DNA of 64,000 nt from Datura wrightii. Lineage: Eukaryota; Streptophyta; Magnoliopsida; Solanales; Solanaceae. The stretch covers positions 36,767,501-36,831,500 of the forward strand of contig JASDFA010000010.1 of assembly GCA_035772735.1 (NCBI GenBank), read 5' to 3'. Shown piece after piece: positions 1-13,059 of the stretch. Each line of letters opens with the position of its first letter. Positions within the stretch are counted from its first letter, which is position 1. Below the pieces are notes generated by a model, which had not been told where the DNA came from, did not search any database, and worked only from the letters and a program-made list of their open reading frames with translations. Made by a program: the position numbers and the translations under genes.

Positions 1-105
1 CTCCAAAACTACTAGCAATATAAGGGGTCATAAAAGACAATGTAGCTCTTGGATATAACAAGGCATAAGCATCAATATAGAAGACTTTCAACATACCAGT
101 GCCCA
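1..105 (-). pseudogene. Element A protease N-terminal fragment
   Basis: The minus-strand reading of the first hundred bases gives the start of a chromovirus aspartic protease, recognisable by its ending in LSFMTPYIASSFG. It is cut by the window edge. The catalytic motif, normally D-P/S-G-A/S, reads YPRA near 43-63, so the catalytic aspartate has become tyrosine. Element H has the same Asp-to-Tyr change while G keeps Asp. Confidence 0.6.
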
Positions 106-194
106 CATTTGGTGAAGCCTCCTGCTCATGGCGGGGTACTAAAGCATAAAACCTGTTTTGGCGCTGACCGCCTGCTGAACTAGTAGAGGCACCC

Positions 195-1339
195 TACTAA
201 GGGGGACGTGCTGCTGGAGCGGTAGAACTAGCTGGTATCACACGGGTCCAACCGACCCCTGATCTGGCTGAGGGGCAATCCCTAAGTATGTGGCTGGGTT
301 GGCCACACCCGAAACACGCATCTAAGCCAACTAAGCACCTCCGGGGATGATTCTTGCCACACTTCTCATAAGCTGGAAAAGTGCGCTCCACCTGCATGCT
401 ACCCTAATCCCTAGAGCCTGAAGCCCTGCTCCTCTGATCTCCTCTATACCTAGATGGTGTGCTAGCTGATGATGGAGCAGGAACGATAGACCTATGCTGG
501 GACCGCTGACGCTGTCCACCCCCTGACCTGACCTGAGAAACCCCAGAGCTGTTGGTTCTAGCCCTCTTAGCCTCCCTCTGCCTTAGGTAGATTGACTCCA
601 TCTGCTGTGCATGCAATACAATATGGCGAAATTCAACATCTCTATGAAGCATGGCGATCCTACTATCCTTGTCCAAGTTATCTGCCACCCCATGCATAAA
701 ACGGCTCACTCGAGCCCTTTGGTTTGCCACCAACTTTGGAGTATACTTATATAATCGAGTGAACTCTAATGCGTACTCCTAAATGAACATGTTACCCTAC
801 TTTAAATTAACAAACTCGGCCGCTTTGAGCTATCTCATCTCCCGAGGGAAGAACCGATCCAAAAATGCAGCGTGGAACTCTTCCCAACCTATTGGGCCTG
901 CACCCCCTGCTCTGGCATCTCTCCACTGCTTGAACCATATGTGAGCCACCCCATTTAGCTGATAGGAGGTCAAGTTAACACATTGCCTATTGTTTACCCC
1001 CATAACCTGGGTGATCTTCAGAATCTCCTCTATGAAATCGTATGGATCCTTGTCCATCTTCGTCCCCGTGAACTCAAGAGGGCTCATCTTAAAGAAATCC
1101 CTCACCCTAGCTCCCGCTGCATTCCCATTCTGAGGGAAATGCTCCACCATCTGATTCTGAACCCGGGCAGTCATGGCCTATGCCAGCATCTAAATCGCTT
1201 CCCTAAACTCAGCGTGGACAGTTGGCTCTGGTGCGTAATCCCCGTGAATGGGTAGGGTTGGCTGATGCTCACCATCATGGACATCCTCATGATCAATGCC
1301 GTTGCCATTTCTTCTGGCATTCACTATGTGTGGAGGCAT
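195..1339 (-). pseudogene. Element A gag polyprotein (broken)
   Basis: This is the structural (capsid/nucleocapsid) part of a Tekay-like element. The likely start is the ATG at 1339-1337, matching the MPP start of the homologous gag in G and C. The gag core (PLEFTG...DPYDFIEEILKITQVMG...WFKQW...FLDRFFPREMR) lies at about 1174-830 and the nucleocapsid knuckle CFGCGQPSHILRDC (CX2CX4HX4C) at 316-275. Two in-frame TAG codons near 1190 and 1179 stand where relatives have CAG, and further breaks separate the core from the knuckle region, so no full-length protein can be made. The length is normal for the family. Confidence 0.8.
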
Positions 1340-1524
1340 GATTCTGCAAACACGAATAACATGAATTAGAAGGGTAAAGGACTTTCAACGCATGACATAG
1401 ATCATGAATGAAGGGAACATTTCCTAAACGTCTCGTAGACTTTTCGTCATAAGTATGGCGCGCTTCACACCCATGAAAAAGACTCTACTTAACGCGGCTT
1501 TTAAACACCCTAGGACACTTCAAA

Positions 1525-1542
1525 CCTATGGCTCTGATACCA
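1525..1542 (-). other. Primer-binding site of element A (tRNA-iMet)
   Basis: Read on the minus strand, TGGTATCAGAGCCA matches the complement of the 3' end of plant initiator tRNA-Met over 14 nt. It lies about 5 nt inside the LTR end, where the minus-strand primer binds. Confidence 0.85.
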
Positions 1543-1546
1543 ATTT

Positions 1547-3823
1547 TTCATGAACCGAACGTACACCAGGATCGTAGACACGGGACAAGGAGCCCCGAGA
1601 GACCCCAAGTCAACCGATGGCAGGAGCATACTTCTAATTCAATCACATAAGCAGAAGACTTAACATAAAAAATCTAAACATGTCATAAATACGGAGAAAG
1701 GACAATACATAATTCATACATGACGTCTGAATACAATTTGTAGTTTCAAAAGCCTCTAACCATGATAGATGGGTTGATAGGACAACTACCCAACTAACCC
1801 TATGATACTGAAACTGAAGAGAAACAATAGAGTCTGAACATATGGCCCTCGGAACATGAGGACTCACCAAATAAGCTAATGGCAAACTCTAGGAAGCTAC
1901 TAAGGAGGATGAGCCTGAGAGCTGGGTCCTGTATCATGAAACGATACAACATAGAAAGTATGCGGTCAGTACGTGGAATGTGCTGAGTATGCAAGGTAAG
2001 TACAACGAACATTTAAACATATAAAACTCATAAATGATCATAAGGGTAGGACTTCATGCTCATATCATAAACATCATAACATAACGTAAGGCTCAAGGTT
2101 TTCAAAACATTCGTAATGAAATCGTACTCATAATCATAAGAGGAAAGATTTATTGAATATAACTTGAGCCAATATACATAATAATAAAACATGCATAAAT
2201 CATTAGGAACAACGAGAGATTCTCTTAACCGACATACCCCATAAGAGCACATATGAAGCCGACTTGCAACCCCAGCCGAGAGAGTGTTCGTACCTTGCCA
2301 AGGATAGAACCATGAAAGTGTGATATCACTATAAAAAGGGCCATTTGGGTTAGGGACAGTCCCAGGGGAGGTCCCAACATACCTATGGTGGCACGTAGTT
2401 TACGAGATCCAGGGCAGAACCTAGGCCCTGAACCTACTCGGTGTTCGATACTACTCCCAAAACATATGTAGTACTCATAGTATAACATGCATGAGTTCAT
2501 GGGATAGTTAAATCATGATAATCATAAACATGCTTGTACAAACGTAAAATAGCCATGAATCAAGTCCCGTGAGTCGGTCAAAAACATAATTCATGATTCA
2601 TAAGGTTCATACATACTCGTAGATCATGCATATAGATTGAATTCATAAAATCACAATGGGTAACATAATAACTTCATGATTTAAATCGTAATTCACGTTG
2701 GGCTTATAAATATCATCAATGGATAAGTAGATCATAAATCGATTCATTATGGGGCACGCATAATTAGGATTAAATACATAGAACTTCCAAATCATTAATA
2801 TTATAATTAATTTAAATCATAAAAACTGATTAAAACCCATAGATTATGATAAGATTTTAAAATCACAAAACCCATGATCAAATCACTATATTCTAAGTAA
2901 ATCAAATTCAAAACCCCATGAGTTTTTGTTGGAATCTTTGTAAAAATCATAGAATATGGGAATGGGTGTGGAAGAAATCACCCATTGAGAACCCTACATA
3001 CCTGGGAATATATCACTCTTAACTTTCCTAGATTGCCCAAGAATTAAATTGGAAGAATTGAAGAGAAGAGCCTAGAATCTCCTTTTATCACCTCTCAATA
3101 TTCTTGCATGCATGAATGAAGACTTAAAATGGATGATTCTCCTAAAAACCCACCTTTCAGAAGCTAAAACGACGTAGTTTAGGGTCCTACAATGTGAGAA
3201 AGTCGAGAATGCCCTTAATGAATCTGCCCTGAAAACTAGCCGGGCTGAACTAACAGATGGAACCAACGTGTGGTTAGAGCTAACGATGACCCATTCTGTC
3301 GCTCGTGGTTTGCACTTACTGAAGCTTACTTCCGGAACTGGCCAACGGACGGACAGGACGACTCGTCCTTCAAAACAATGATCCGTTACTTCATCCGTTG
3401 TTTGCTCATCACAAAAGTCAAACCTTCTTATTACGAGCCTCACCACGACTCGTGGTTTCTTCCAACAAGTCGTGGTCTCGATCCATCACCTACACTGGAA
3501 TTCCTTGCACCAAAGCAACGACAGTAACAACGACTCGTTACAACCCACAACGAGTCATTAGAAGGCCCATTATATGCCACCTGCTGAACCCAACCTCTTC
3601 CAACACCTGCTGATAACGGCTCGTTGTTTCCAACAACAAGTCGTTTTGTAATCCGTTATCTCCACTTCCACCCAACCTTCCTTAACCAACGAATGCATAT
3701 AATGACACGTGGTTTGATACCACGAGTCGTTCTATGGCCCGTTCTGTGATATTTTTCCCTAATTGCTGCGGTTTTCACTTTTTAGCTCCCAAGTCTACTC
3801 CTAGGCCCTTTCGTGGTATTACA
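1547..3823 (-). repeat. 5' LTR of element A
   Basis: This is an LTR of about 2.28 kb. On the minus strand it starts TGTAATACCACGAAAG and ends just before the primer-binding site. It shares its start, length and inner end with the LTR of G at 45312. The part at about 3420-3740 holds many copies of ACGACTCGT or ACGAGTCGT, a near-palindrome also common in the LTRs of C, G, H and K. ORFs seen here (for example 3072-3446) are LTR sequence without protein resemblance. Confidence 0.8.
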
Positions 3824-4978
3824 CACATCATTAATGATATAATTGTGACTGAGATCAGTATAGGTATGTCATGATATACATACGGCTGTGAGATAGAGAT
3901 CAAAACAGGTATGTTTGATATACATGCGGCTGTGTGAGAGAATTCAATAACAGGTATGACATCGATATAGGTGCAGATATTTGACAAGATAAAATTAATG
4001 ATGATAGGTCTATCTACCGTGTGTTCAGTTTGCATATGATCTGCCGCATAATTGTGTCTTACTTGTATTATAAGTCTTGGTGTTTGATGAAATTGATTGT
4101 GTATGAGTTAATATTTACGTGCACAATCATTGGGTAAATGTGATTTATGTATTGTTGCTGGGTTACTCTTGATTATGGGAATGTGTCATAAAAAAGAGGA
4201 ATAAATCGAATGATTGTGATAAGATAAAAAGTGGTGAAGGGTATAATTAATTGAGCATAGATTGCTATAAATTTTGTATGATGTTAGACCTTGTGTAATT
4301 GATGAAGTGTTGACAGAAGTAAGGTTTCCAGCAAAGTCGAGTTACTTCCTAGAACAGTATCCATGCAGCATAGAGTTTTTGCTGTGGCAAGACAGCAACA
4401 ACAGTCAAGTTACCAATGCAGCAAGGCCTAAATAGTGTTTAGGCCAGCTTTTGTGGCTAAGCTAGATAGAGAAATACGGATGCATGGTTAAATAACTATC
4501 ATAAATGAAGAGTAAATAAATTGTCTTGATAAATTATTGAGTGGTTGTTTAAACAAAATTATCGATTGCATATTAATTTTATGATTTTGCATAAACTAAT
4601 TGTAGTCGACCGATGATGCCTACCGGTACATTTGGTGTACTGATATTACCTTGCTACACATTTTTGGTGTAGGTTGTGGCAGATTTAAAGTTTCTTTATT
4701 GATGTGGAGTACTCAGTAGCAGCTTCTGTGTTTTTCTCCTCAGATGAAGCTATGTCATTTATCTTGTCAAGTATTCTGTTAGAGCTCTTGTACCTGTCTA
4801 GACTAGATCTTAGGAGAGTCAGGGTTTTTGAAAACATTTTGTGGATATTTCATATATTGTTGATTTGTGCAAATTAATGAGAAATTTGGTATTGTATGTG
4901 GTATTCAAAAAAGGGGTTCTTTTATTGAGTAGAGTCGATGTAGGTGCCCGCATGACTCACCCATTTGGGGTCATGACA
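3824..4978 (+). repeat. LTR fragment, plus strand, truncated at left by A
   Basis: The block ends in GGGGTCATGACA at 4978, the usual 3' end of a Tekay-like LTR. It shares the segment with 'cagtcaagttacc...gcagcaaggcctaaa' with the minus-strand block at 9674-10719, so the two are members of one LTR family in opposite orientation. No coding sequence was found. The left end is cut by element A. Confidence 0.55.
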
Positions 4979-5460
4979 ATATGATTGTATATATGACATA
5001 TGGGCCATATATAGGGCCGCAAGTAAACTAGTAAAACTTGAGTTTTTAGAACTTATAGGGGTTGACTAATGGATCAACATATGAGGCAAATGTCTAATCA
5101 TACACAGACTTAAGAGATTTTCAAAATTAATTTAGTTTGGGAGCCATATATGGGTCAACATATGGTCGTATGTCACAACATATAGACCGTATATGGTGAA
5201 TTAGCCATATGTGAGAAATTGCAAAAACTTATAACTATGACCTAAGTTCGAAAATTTCATTCTACTTCATTTTTTGCCAACTTTTGAGAGATAAAACATC
5301 CTAGGGATTCCTCTAATAATCTAGGGTGAGCTCCCACTCAATCCCCGTGGTTATTGGATTTATTTGAAAAGGATAACACACAAATCTTTATTCTAATCCA
5401 TAAATTTAAGGAAATCAGGACCATTACATGAGATTTTTTTGAGATTCTTTGAGAGATAAG
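4979..5460. repeat. Degraded repeat, probably LTR remnant
   Basis: This is noncoding sequence with repeated 'catatgg/ccgtatatgg'-type strings, as I recall from Tekay-like LTRs. It has no clear ends and no ORF worth calling. The assignment is weak. Confidence 0.3.
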
Positions 5461-6724
5461 TTGTAACGACTCGTATGTCATTACGAGGAAAAATGAACCT
5501 AGAGTACTCTAATGGGGCTAGAAGAAGAGTTGTGGAATGAGATGCTGAAAGTTGGTTGATTTTGTGGAGCTATTGGTTTTGGGAAATTGCTACAGCGAGA
5601 CCGTGGTGACAGTCGGAGTTTCACCGTAACAGACCAGGGTAGTAACTGCCAGATTCGCTGTAGCGTTTTTCTGACCACCATAGCGGTTCCACTGTAGCGG
5701 ATGATGGGAATCAGAAAATGGGATTAAGTGAAATTTCTGGGGTTATACCCTATAATTTCTTAAACATGAAGGCTCAAGGACTAAAGGTAATTTTCTCTCC
5801 CAGAGCAGTTGAATTTATTTCGCAAGGTAAGTCTCTTGAATTCCTACTTCTATAATGGATAATGTAGACTCTATGATTTAACGGGAACCTCTAATGGTGA
5901 TTTTCTAGCAAAAAACCCCAGGTTGATAGACTAGGGATGGATCATGGGGAACGAATGGGTTAGTTTGATTAATGATCATTCCCCAAGGATTAGGTGCTAA
6001 AGAATGTGGTTTATGGGGGGAATTAAGGCCTAGAACTAGGAGAAATTGGGGTTTTACTCTTAAAATTGCCCTGAAGGAAAGGGTTTGAGTTTCTAATACC
6101 CTTCTGTGGGTGGTAGGATTCTGAATATTATCATGTTCTTGTTTAGGCTTTGCACGTCCGGAAGCACTAAGGAAAGGTAAGGCTCCAGCAGAGTGATTTT
6201 CATCTAACCCTCCTAGTTTGAGGTAGGTTATGGACTAGAGGAGTTAGACTTTATATAATGGCCTATATGTATGTGAAATGATAATGTGTTCATTTGGTAT
6301 ATGGATATTACTTTTTTTGATGATTGCCCTATTAGATTAAATTATTGAAGTAAATTTGATATGATGTCGTCAGTGAACCGATGTGGAACTGTATTGAACT
6401 GTTAGGTGTGTTTCTTTTGCATTGCCATTAAATGATTGATGAATTGTTAATTATTCGAGTGAGGGAGGTAGACTGTAAACTCCTGAATGTCTTAATAACA
6501 AACTCTGATATGTTAGAATTGTCTTGAGAATGGTTAAGGATAGTAAGAATATCCCAATATGAGAGGCTCGTGCCTGAGGGGAGCATCCGGGCGAGCAATA
6601 TTGATTGAGTGACTCGTGTTCGAGGGGAGCATCCGAACGAGCATATGAGTGGGAGCAGATACCATGCTGGTATAGTACCTGGACTTCTAGAGTCCCCTGT
6701 AGGACTTCTACTCATTACTCTCAA
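5461..6724 (+). repeat. LTR fragment, plus strand, 5' end present
   Basis: It starts TGTAACGACTCGT, a typical Tekay-like LTR start, and includes 'ctgtagcggttcc' strings near 5660-5700. At about 6558-6640 a roughly 48-bp unit containing 'gaggggagcatccg' occurs twice. A diverged counterpart of that part is present in the minus-strand block 9674-10719. The right end is replaced by an unrelated Athila-like scrap, so the LTR is truncated. Confidence 0.5.
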
Positions 6725-7069
6725 TTGTTTTCTATTATTTCTTGTTACAATTTCCCCCCATAGGAAATAAGTAAGCTAGTAGTAGTAGCTAAACGCATTA
6801 ACTAAGGTCCTCTCCATATTCCTTGTGGGATCTGACCCCAGCCCTGGTTGGGTTCTATATTTGAACATTGACCGCTTTATATCTCATTATGAGGTGTAAC
6901 TTAGGCGACATCAAATTTTGGTGCCGTTGTCGGGGAATACGGCTTAGGCTTTTTTTAACTGTGTTTGCTTTGCTGTTTTTCCTTATTTCCTTTTTATTTT
7001 TGTTTGTTGATTTTTCTTATTTATAGGTCTCAGCTTTGTGCATGCCCAGTACTAGGAGCTGAGGAAAAT
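6725..7069 (+). mobile_element. Athila-like scrap: LTR end, primer-binding site, leader
   Basis: About 190 bp resemble the last part of element B's LTR ('ccttgtgggatctgacccca...aggtgtaacttagg'). A primer-binding site follows at 6919-6937, reading TGGTGCCGTTGTCGGGGAA. This differs from the tRNA-Asp complement TGGCGCCGTTGCCGGGGA by C-to-T changes. A T-rich leader runs to 7069, where another LTR abuts. No gene remains. Confidence 0.6.
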
Positions 7070-9673
7070 TGTCACGCCCTGAGTTTATACCCTGGACGGG
7101 ACACAGTACTTAAAGTCAGAAGTGACCCCAAGTCAACCCATGATCTACCATACACTAGCATTCTGAGTAACATAAAAATACATACAACATAAATTTAAAG
7201 CAAAAATATAAATACTTGATAATATTAGAACAAAGGCTTCATGTCTAATAAAAACCAATATGAGTCTGAAAAAAACAAATCTACGTTTGAAAGCCACTAT
7301 GAATGAAGAGTTGCTGGGACAAGCCCCCATCTAATTCCAAATCTAAATAAAAAGGGATGAAAATATAACAGAAGCAATTAATCTCTATCCTCGAAGGTTG
7401 AGGACTCACCAAACTGGAATAGTTGAGATCTTCAGTGAGCGGTCAGTTAACGGGTCTGAGACTTTGACCTGCAGCTGTATCATAAAACGATACATCATGA
7501 AAGTATGCATTGGTACTTTGAATGTACTGAGTAAGTGAGAGGAACATAACACAACAAAATAAATAAAAGAAAATACTAAACTGAAAAGACATGCGATGAC
7601 CAAATAAAACTACTGAACTGAATAACTGAAATACTGAGGTGGTCTAGAAGACTCTGTCTGATGGTCAAAGCATGTTCTAAGTCTGGAATACTAAGCTGAA
7701 CTGAACTGGACTAAACTGAGTAGTGGGAGAGTCTATAACCGAGATGTAACCATGTGAGATAGACGTGGAGTCTGAGGTATACACCCCACTGGTAGGACCC
7801 AATTTACCTTTCCAAGGTATAAAGGAATGAAATGGTTGATCACAAAAGTTCGGGGCCAAACGGGCCAATAAATACTGTAACCTACGCTGGCACCGTAGAT
7901 CTGGGAACCTGGGTGCACTGGAACCCTGGTCTGCTCGGTGCTAAGTCCTACTTCAGATAATCCTAGACCGAATACTAAGATGGTAGCTAAAAACTGGGGC
8001 CCAAGACTAGTTAGGGATACATATCTGAAAGTACCCTAAGAGTTTTTATAGGACAAGATTCTGAAGTTAGGTTCTAGACTGGTCAGAGCTGCTTATCTAA
8101 AAGCGTCGTAACTGGATAAGAATAAACTATAATCTAAACTAGGGTCCTAAGGCTAGTCAGAGCTATATATATAAAGTGTCATGACCGCCTAGTGGACCAA
8201 TAAACTGAATTCTGAATCTGATTCTGATAACTGGGAGGTAATACTCACACCTCGGGAAATTCTATAGTCAAACTGATCAGCTGACATTTCTGACAGACAC
8301 TGAGTATTTTCACATTTTAACTAAATCTAGGCAACCATGTATCTGATTGAGAATTTAACATATAAAATAATATGGTTATTCACCACACTGATATAATCAG
8401 GAAACTTTTCAAGGTTTAACCACTTTAGCAATATTGTAGTCTTTTCTACTCTCAAGGACTAGGGCTAAACTCAATGTACAGGGATAAACATCAATACAAT
8501 CACTAACTAGTGGAAAATATCCATAATTAATATAACATAATATTCCATATGGATTAAAAGAAGCATTACCAAGAATTTCTTAACATTCGAAAATCTGCAG
8601 GGCTAGAATTCACTTTTACGGGAATAACCATGAACTGATGAAAATCATGTCTAAAATAATCATGGATATCATTCTATGTGAATTTAAAGAAAACTAACAT
8701 GTATTCTCTTCACATTCGAAAGCTTATTGTCTAGGATTTATAGAGAAACTAGAGAAGGGTTTTGGGGGACACAAGGGAAGAACTATCCCCTTGTTGAATT
8801 TTCACATACCTGAGTTAGAATTTCCTTGGAGAAGGAAGCTTGGACTGCTGCAATGGAGGAAAAACCCTAGTCTTGTTTGAGAGATTCTTGAGAGGAAAGC
8901 TTATAGTATTCTTTCTGAAGATAAGTGGGAATGAGGGGGAAAACTGTTTTCCCCTCTAAATCCCCTCAAAATAACCCAAAACGACTTATTTTAGGATCTA
9001 GGATGTTAGGAAATTATCGAAGCACCCTTAGGAATTTCGCAGGAAAAATTGACTACTAGTCCCCAGTGGGAACCCTAGGACTCGTGCCTAGTGACCACGA
9101 CTCGTGGTCACTGTCGTTGAGTCCACTGCCCAAAAATCTCCTATTGGTTACAACAAGGGACACCATGACTTGTCCAGGAGATTTGATCTTCAAATTTATA
9201 TGTTACGAATAGAATGAGAATTAGGAATGAATAAAACCCTCTAATACACTATTTTAAAGGCTCAAAATGACTTAGTTTAGGAGTTAAATACATAGAAAGT
9301 ATGGAAATACCCTTAATGACCGGACTGAAAATTTCATCGCTGCAGACCTAACGGATCTCCTAACAATTCATTAGTCCTCATGAAGGGTCGTTAGCTTCCA
9401 CTCATTACCTTTGAAGAAAAATTCAACTCCCCGATCCTTACTTAACGCCTCCTCTTAATGATTCTTCATCATACTTAAAGGATAACTCATGTAGTAGTTA
9501 AGACTCTCTGAATCCCACATTTTCTCCAACTTTTATCACCTAATGGGTCACTTAATGACCTTTCAAGTATCCTAATGGATCGCTAGATGGTTTGTCTTGT
9601 GATCTGGTGCAAATATGTTGTTTTCTCCATTTCATGCCTCGGGTCTGATCTTAGAGACTTTTGGAGTGTCACA
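7070..9673 (-). repeat. Solo-LTR-like block K (Tekay-like, minus strand)
   Basis: On the minus strand the block starts TGTGACACTCCAAAAG at 9673 and ends ...AGGGCGTGACA at 7070. Its 2.6 kb length is that of element H's LTR. No primer-binding site, gag or pol is attached on either side, as expected for a solo LTR. The flanks are gaggaaaat on the left and gagaaaaat on the right, similar but not a clean 5-bp duplication. Motifs such as 'ccacgactcgtggtcactg' recur as in other Tekay-like LTRs here. I see no gene. Confidence 0.55.
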
Positions 9674-10719
9674 GAGAAAAATAGCGGAAGTCTTATATTA
9701 GTAATTAGAAATCCAAACTCATAAGGACACTAATGATTAAATCCTCAAGAACCGAAAGTCATTGTACAAACAAATCTAACTTAAACATTTTCTAAGAGTA
9801 GTGAAAAAAAAGTAAAATAATAAATTAATGTTTGAAATCAAAAGACATCAGCTAAGGAAGATTCGCAGCAAACTGGGTAGAAATCATCTTACCCTCAGAT
9901 TGAATGTCAAAGCATCATGCTAGATATGAGGTTGGGATGGACTTCCTAGATCACAATGTGCACTCAATAAATGAAGTATAGGAGTAGCATCAGTTGAAAC
10001 ACCATGTATTGATAGGCATCATAGACCAACCTTAAATAATATCAAGTATATACCGTAATTAGATAAATAAACAATAACCAAAATAGACAATGATTAATCA
10101 AAACACAATCTAATGTAAACCAGTTCATGGTTAAAGGCTAGCCTACGTACTAGTTTAGGCCTTGCTGCAGCGGTAACTTGACTGTACAATGATATCATTC
10201 CAGCGGGGTTTCAGCCATTGTGGTACTATGCTAGGCAGTAACTTGACTTAGCTAACAATCTCCGGTTAACACAATTTTCAACAAAAATTCATAATCAATA
10301 GTCTTTTCACTATTTTACGTCTAGCATCATCAATCAATCAAAATAGGTAGATAATTCCCAATAACCAATTCACAACAACACAGGCTCACATGGTAAATGA
10401 ATGCAAAAAATACAATGAATCATGTACACATTAAAGACAAAAAGGTAAAGAGTCCTGTCTCATAAGCTTTTCATCTCTGTACCAGCCTGGTCTCGCATAG
10501 ACCTCTTACTAATATCATACCATCTTAAACGTGTCTGTCATACATATCTGTCACATAACTATATGTCTGTATACACATGCCAGAGGGTCTTATTTGTACC
10601 CTTCCAGTCATGACATGTAGAAGACTCTAGAAATCCATGTACTATACTGACGTGGTACCTACTCCCTCATCTGCTCGTGCAGATGCTCACCTCAGACTTG
10701 AGCCACTTATGTCATATCC
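9674..10719 (-). repeat. LTR fragment J, minus strand, cut by element C
   Basis: This is a reverse-oriented relative of the LTR at 3824-4978, sharing 'ggtttaggccttgctgcagc'-type sequence around 10150-10260. It is interrupted at 10719 by the outer end of C's 3' LTR. Its continuation would lie beyond the right edge of the window, because C is not closed here. No gene is seen. Confidence 0.5.
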
Positions 10720-12803
10720 TGTCACGACTCGAGCTTGGACCTCGAACCGAGACATGGGACCTAGAACCATGAATTACTCCAATCTAAACCATGGCACATG
10801 CGTAGCATATTCTTAAGCATAAACTAAGAGGAAAGAAATCATGAACATAACATAAGTAGAAGATTGTGTATCATAAAACATAAGCGTGGACAACAAGTCA
10901 ACAATGCTGAACCATATGATACATAGTTGTCTATAAAGCCTCTAATCAAATGATGAGTTGATTGAAAAAAAACCCCAACTAGCTTGCTAAGTCTAAAATA
11001 GAAAGACATAATGCAACATAAACAAAATCGATGTCCTCGGATGATGAGGACTCACCAAGGCTAAACTGGACTGAATCAGAGCAAGAGGGGTGCTAATGTC
11101 GGGGCTAAGTCTAATCACCCGAACCTATATCATAAAATGATATAGCATAAAAGTATTCGGTCAGTACTTTGAATGTACCGAGTATGTATGTTAAGTAAAC
11201 ATTCTAGTAAAGCGATAGTTTGAAATCATGAGTATAAAGTAAGTATTCGACATGAGAGTAATGATAACATGCTAAAATCATTATCGTCAGATAGTTATAA
11301 ACATGAGTTATTCATCGTAAGCTGAAGCAGAATGACGTAAGGTTTAGAAAGTAAAAGCATATGGTTTAACATGTTTGAAAACATACGTAAAAGTTCATAA
11401 TCTGATCAATAGGTCAATCATACTGTAAAACATGATATCATAAATCCTGTACATGAATAACTTAAAACATGAGGAACAGTGGGAGGCTTCATCATAATCG
11501 ACACCATCATGAATGAGCACATGATGCCCCAACTATCTCGCTCAAGTGGGCAGAGCCGTCCTAAGACTTGCCAGGGCAAAGAATGATATAAGCGTGATAT
11601 CACTCGTGAGCCTCATTGGGCTACGGGAAACACTCTCTGTAAAGGCCCCAAACATAAATATATACCTACAGTGGAACATAGTTTTGAGACCTGGGTGCGC
11701 TGAACCCTGACCTACTCAGTGCTAGATACTACTTCAAAAACATGCATATTTCTGATAGATATAATCATGAACATACTTGGTTTACATGGGCTAGTTAGAA
11801 AACATGATAATCATAATCATACTTGTCATATGTAGCCATGAAAACAATGTCGCTACATCGACCATGATACATAAGCTTGAGATTCATGAAATTCATGCAT
11901 ACTTGAATAAATCGTCATAACTTGAAATCATCGGTTCATAAGCTTGAAATTCATAAGATCATACATAATTGAGTAAAATCATCATAAATTTGAAAACATA
12001 GATTCACGAGAAATTCTTGTAGAAAACATGTAGCATAATCATAAAACATGGCTTGAATTATGAGGATCTTTAAGTTGTAAAAGGATTATAGAGTTTCATT
12101 CAAATTGGGGTCTAACCCTAGAAATTTGCCAATTTGAAGCTTGATGAGTAGAGACCATGAAATTGAACTTGAAAAGGGCATGAGGGTGGAAGGAATTCCT
12201 CATTCATAACCCTACATACTTGGGTTAGATGATTCTTTAACTTGTCTTGATGACCCAAGAGAAATTGGGAAGAAGAATATGAAGAACCGTAGCTTGACTT
12301 GAGAGCTTGATTTCCCAACCATGGTGTTTTGAAGAACGTGAGATTTTAGGCTAAGTTAAAGCCTTTAATCTGACCATAAGGAAGGCTAAAACGACATCAT
12401 TTAGGATTTAGAAGCATAGGATTTTTCTAAACTACCCATGAATTGCCGAAACTAAACATAAATCTGGCAGAACCAACGACCAAATAGATGGGTCGTTGAT
12501 CCATACAACTGTCAGTTGTATCCCTTCGTTGGTTCTCACTCTACTCCAAATCATCCTCTAAACCTGCTCCAACAACTAGTAACAACGATTGCTACAATCA
12601 CATGAAAGGTCATACAATCCACTCGTCAGTTCTAGGAAGTTTTCGACATTTTTCTAGTAGTCGAAACTACGGAGCACAACCAACAACTCATTGATTCTTT
12701 GTACCACTCATCTTGAGGGCCATTGAATAGCCTGGTTCCATTTTCCTTGTTGTTTTTTTCTACAAGTTCAGATATGATCCAAGGGACTTTTCAAAGTATT
12801 ACA
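10720..12803 (-). repeat. 3' LTR of element C
   Basis: On the minus strand it starts TGTAATACTTTGAAAAG at 12803 and ends ...CTCGAGTCGTGACA at 10720, a length of 2084 bp. A polypurine tract lies directly upstream at 12804. No gene is seen. Confidence 0.8.
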
Positions 12804-12819
12804 TTATCTCTCCCTTGGG
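12804..12819 (-). other. Polypurine tract of element C
   Basis: The minus strand reads CCCAAGGGAGAGATAA immediately before the LTR start, the position where plus-strand DNA synthesis is primed. Confidence 0.75.
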
Positions 12820-13059
12820 AAAATTCATCCTTGAATATAGACTAACAAAGTAGAAAAGGATGGGAAGGAACTACAATCCCAAACTGAAAGCTATAGATTG
12901 AAAACTGATGGAGTGACTGACTCTGGACCAGATGCATAACTGAAGTGAATTCATGAAATATACATGTATACCATGGCATGAAAGGAAATGATAGGAATGA
13001 ACTTGACATGAATCTGAATCGAGTACTATGGAGGAAGCTGGTACCTCATGTTAGAAAGA
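12820..13059 (-). other. C element 3' untranslated region
   Basis: This noncoding stretch lies between the end of the chromodomain and the polypurine tract. I see nothing else in it. Confidence 0.5.

Larger units (their letters stand above)
1..3823 (-). mobile_element. Element A: Tekay/Del-like Ty3/gypsy, 5' part
   Basis: Read on the minus strand, this block runs 5' LTR (3823 to about 1547), primer-binding site, gag with zinc knuckle, and the first codons of protease, then leaves the window. The gag and protease resemble those of elements G and H, and the LTR shares its TGTAATACC start with G. All coding parts are broken. The outer LTR end abuts an older LTR fragment at 3824, so A appears to have inserted into it; the matching target duplication lies outside the window. 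Confidence 0.85.

Noticed and set aside
3072..3446. A 124-codon minus-strand ORF
   Set aside because: It lies wholly within the LTR of element A, with no recognisable domain.
6428..7330. Small ORFs in the 6.4-9.7 kb region as possible host genes
   Set aside because: The sequence is explained by LTR fragments; none has a domain, and no exon pattern was seen.
9660..9683. A clean target duplication for block K
   Set aside because: The flanks gaggaaaat and gagaaaaat are alike but do not abut both LTR ends as a 5-bp repeat; the block edges overlap with fragment J by a shared tgtgaca.
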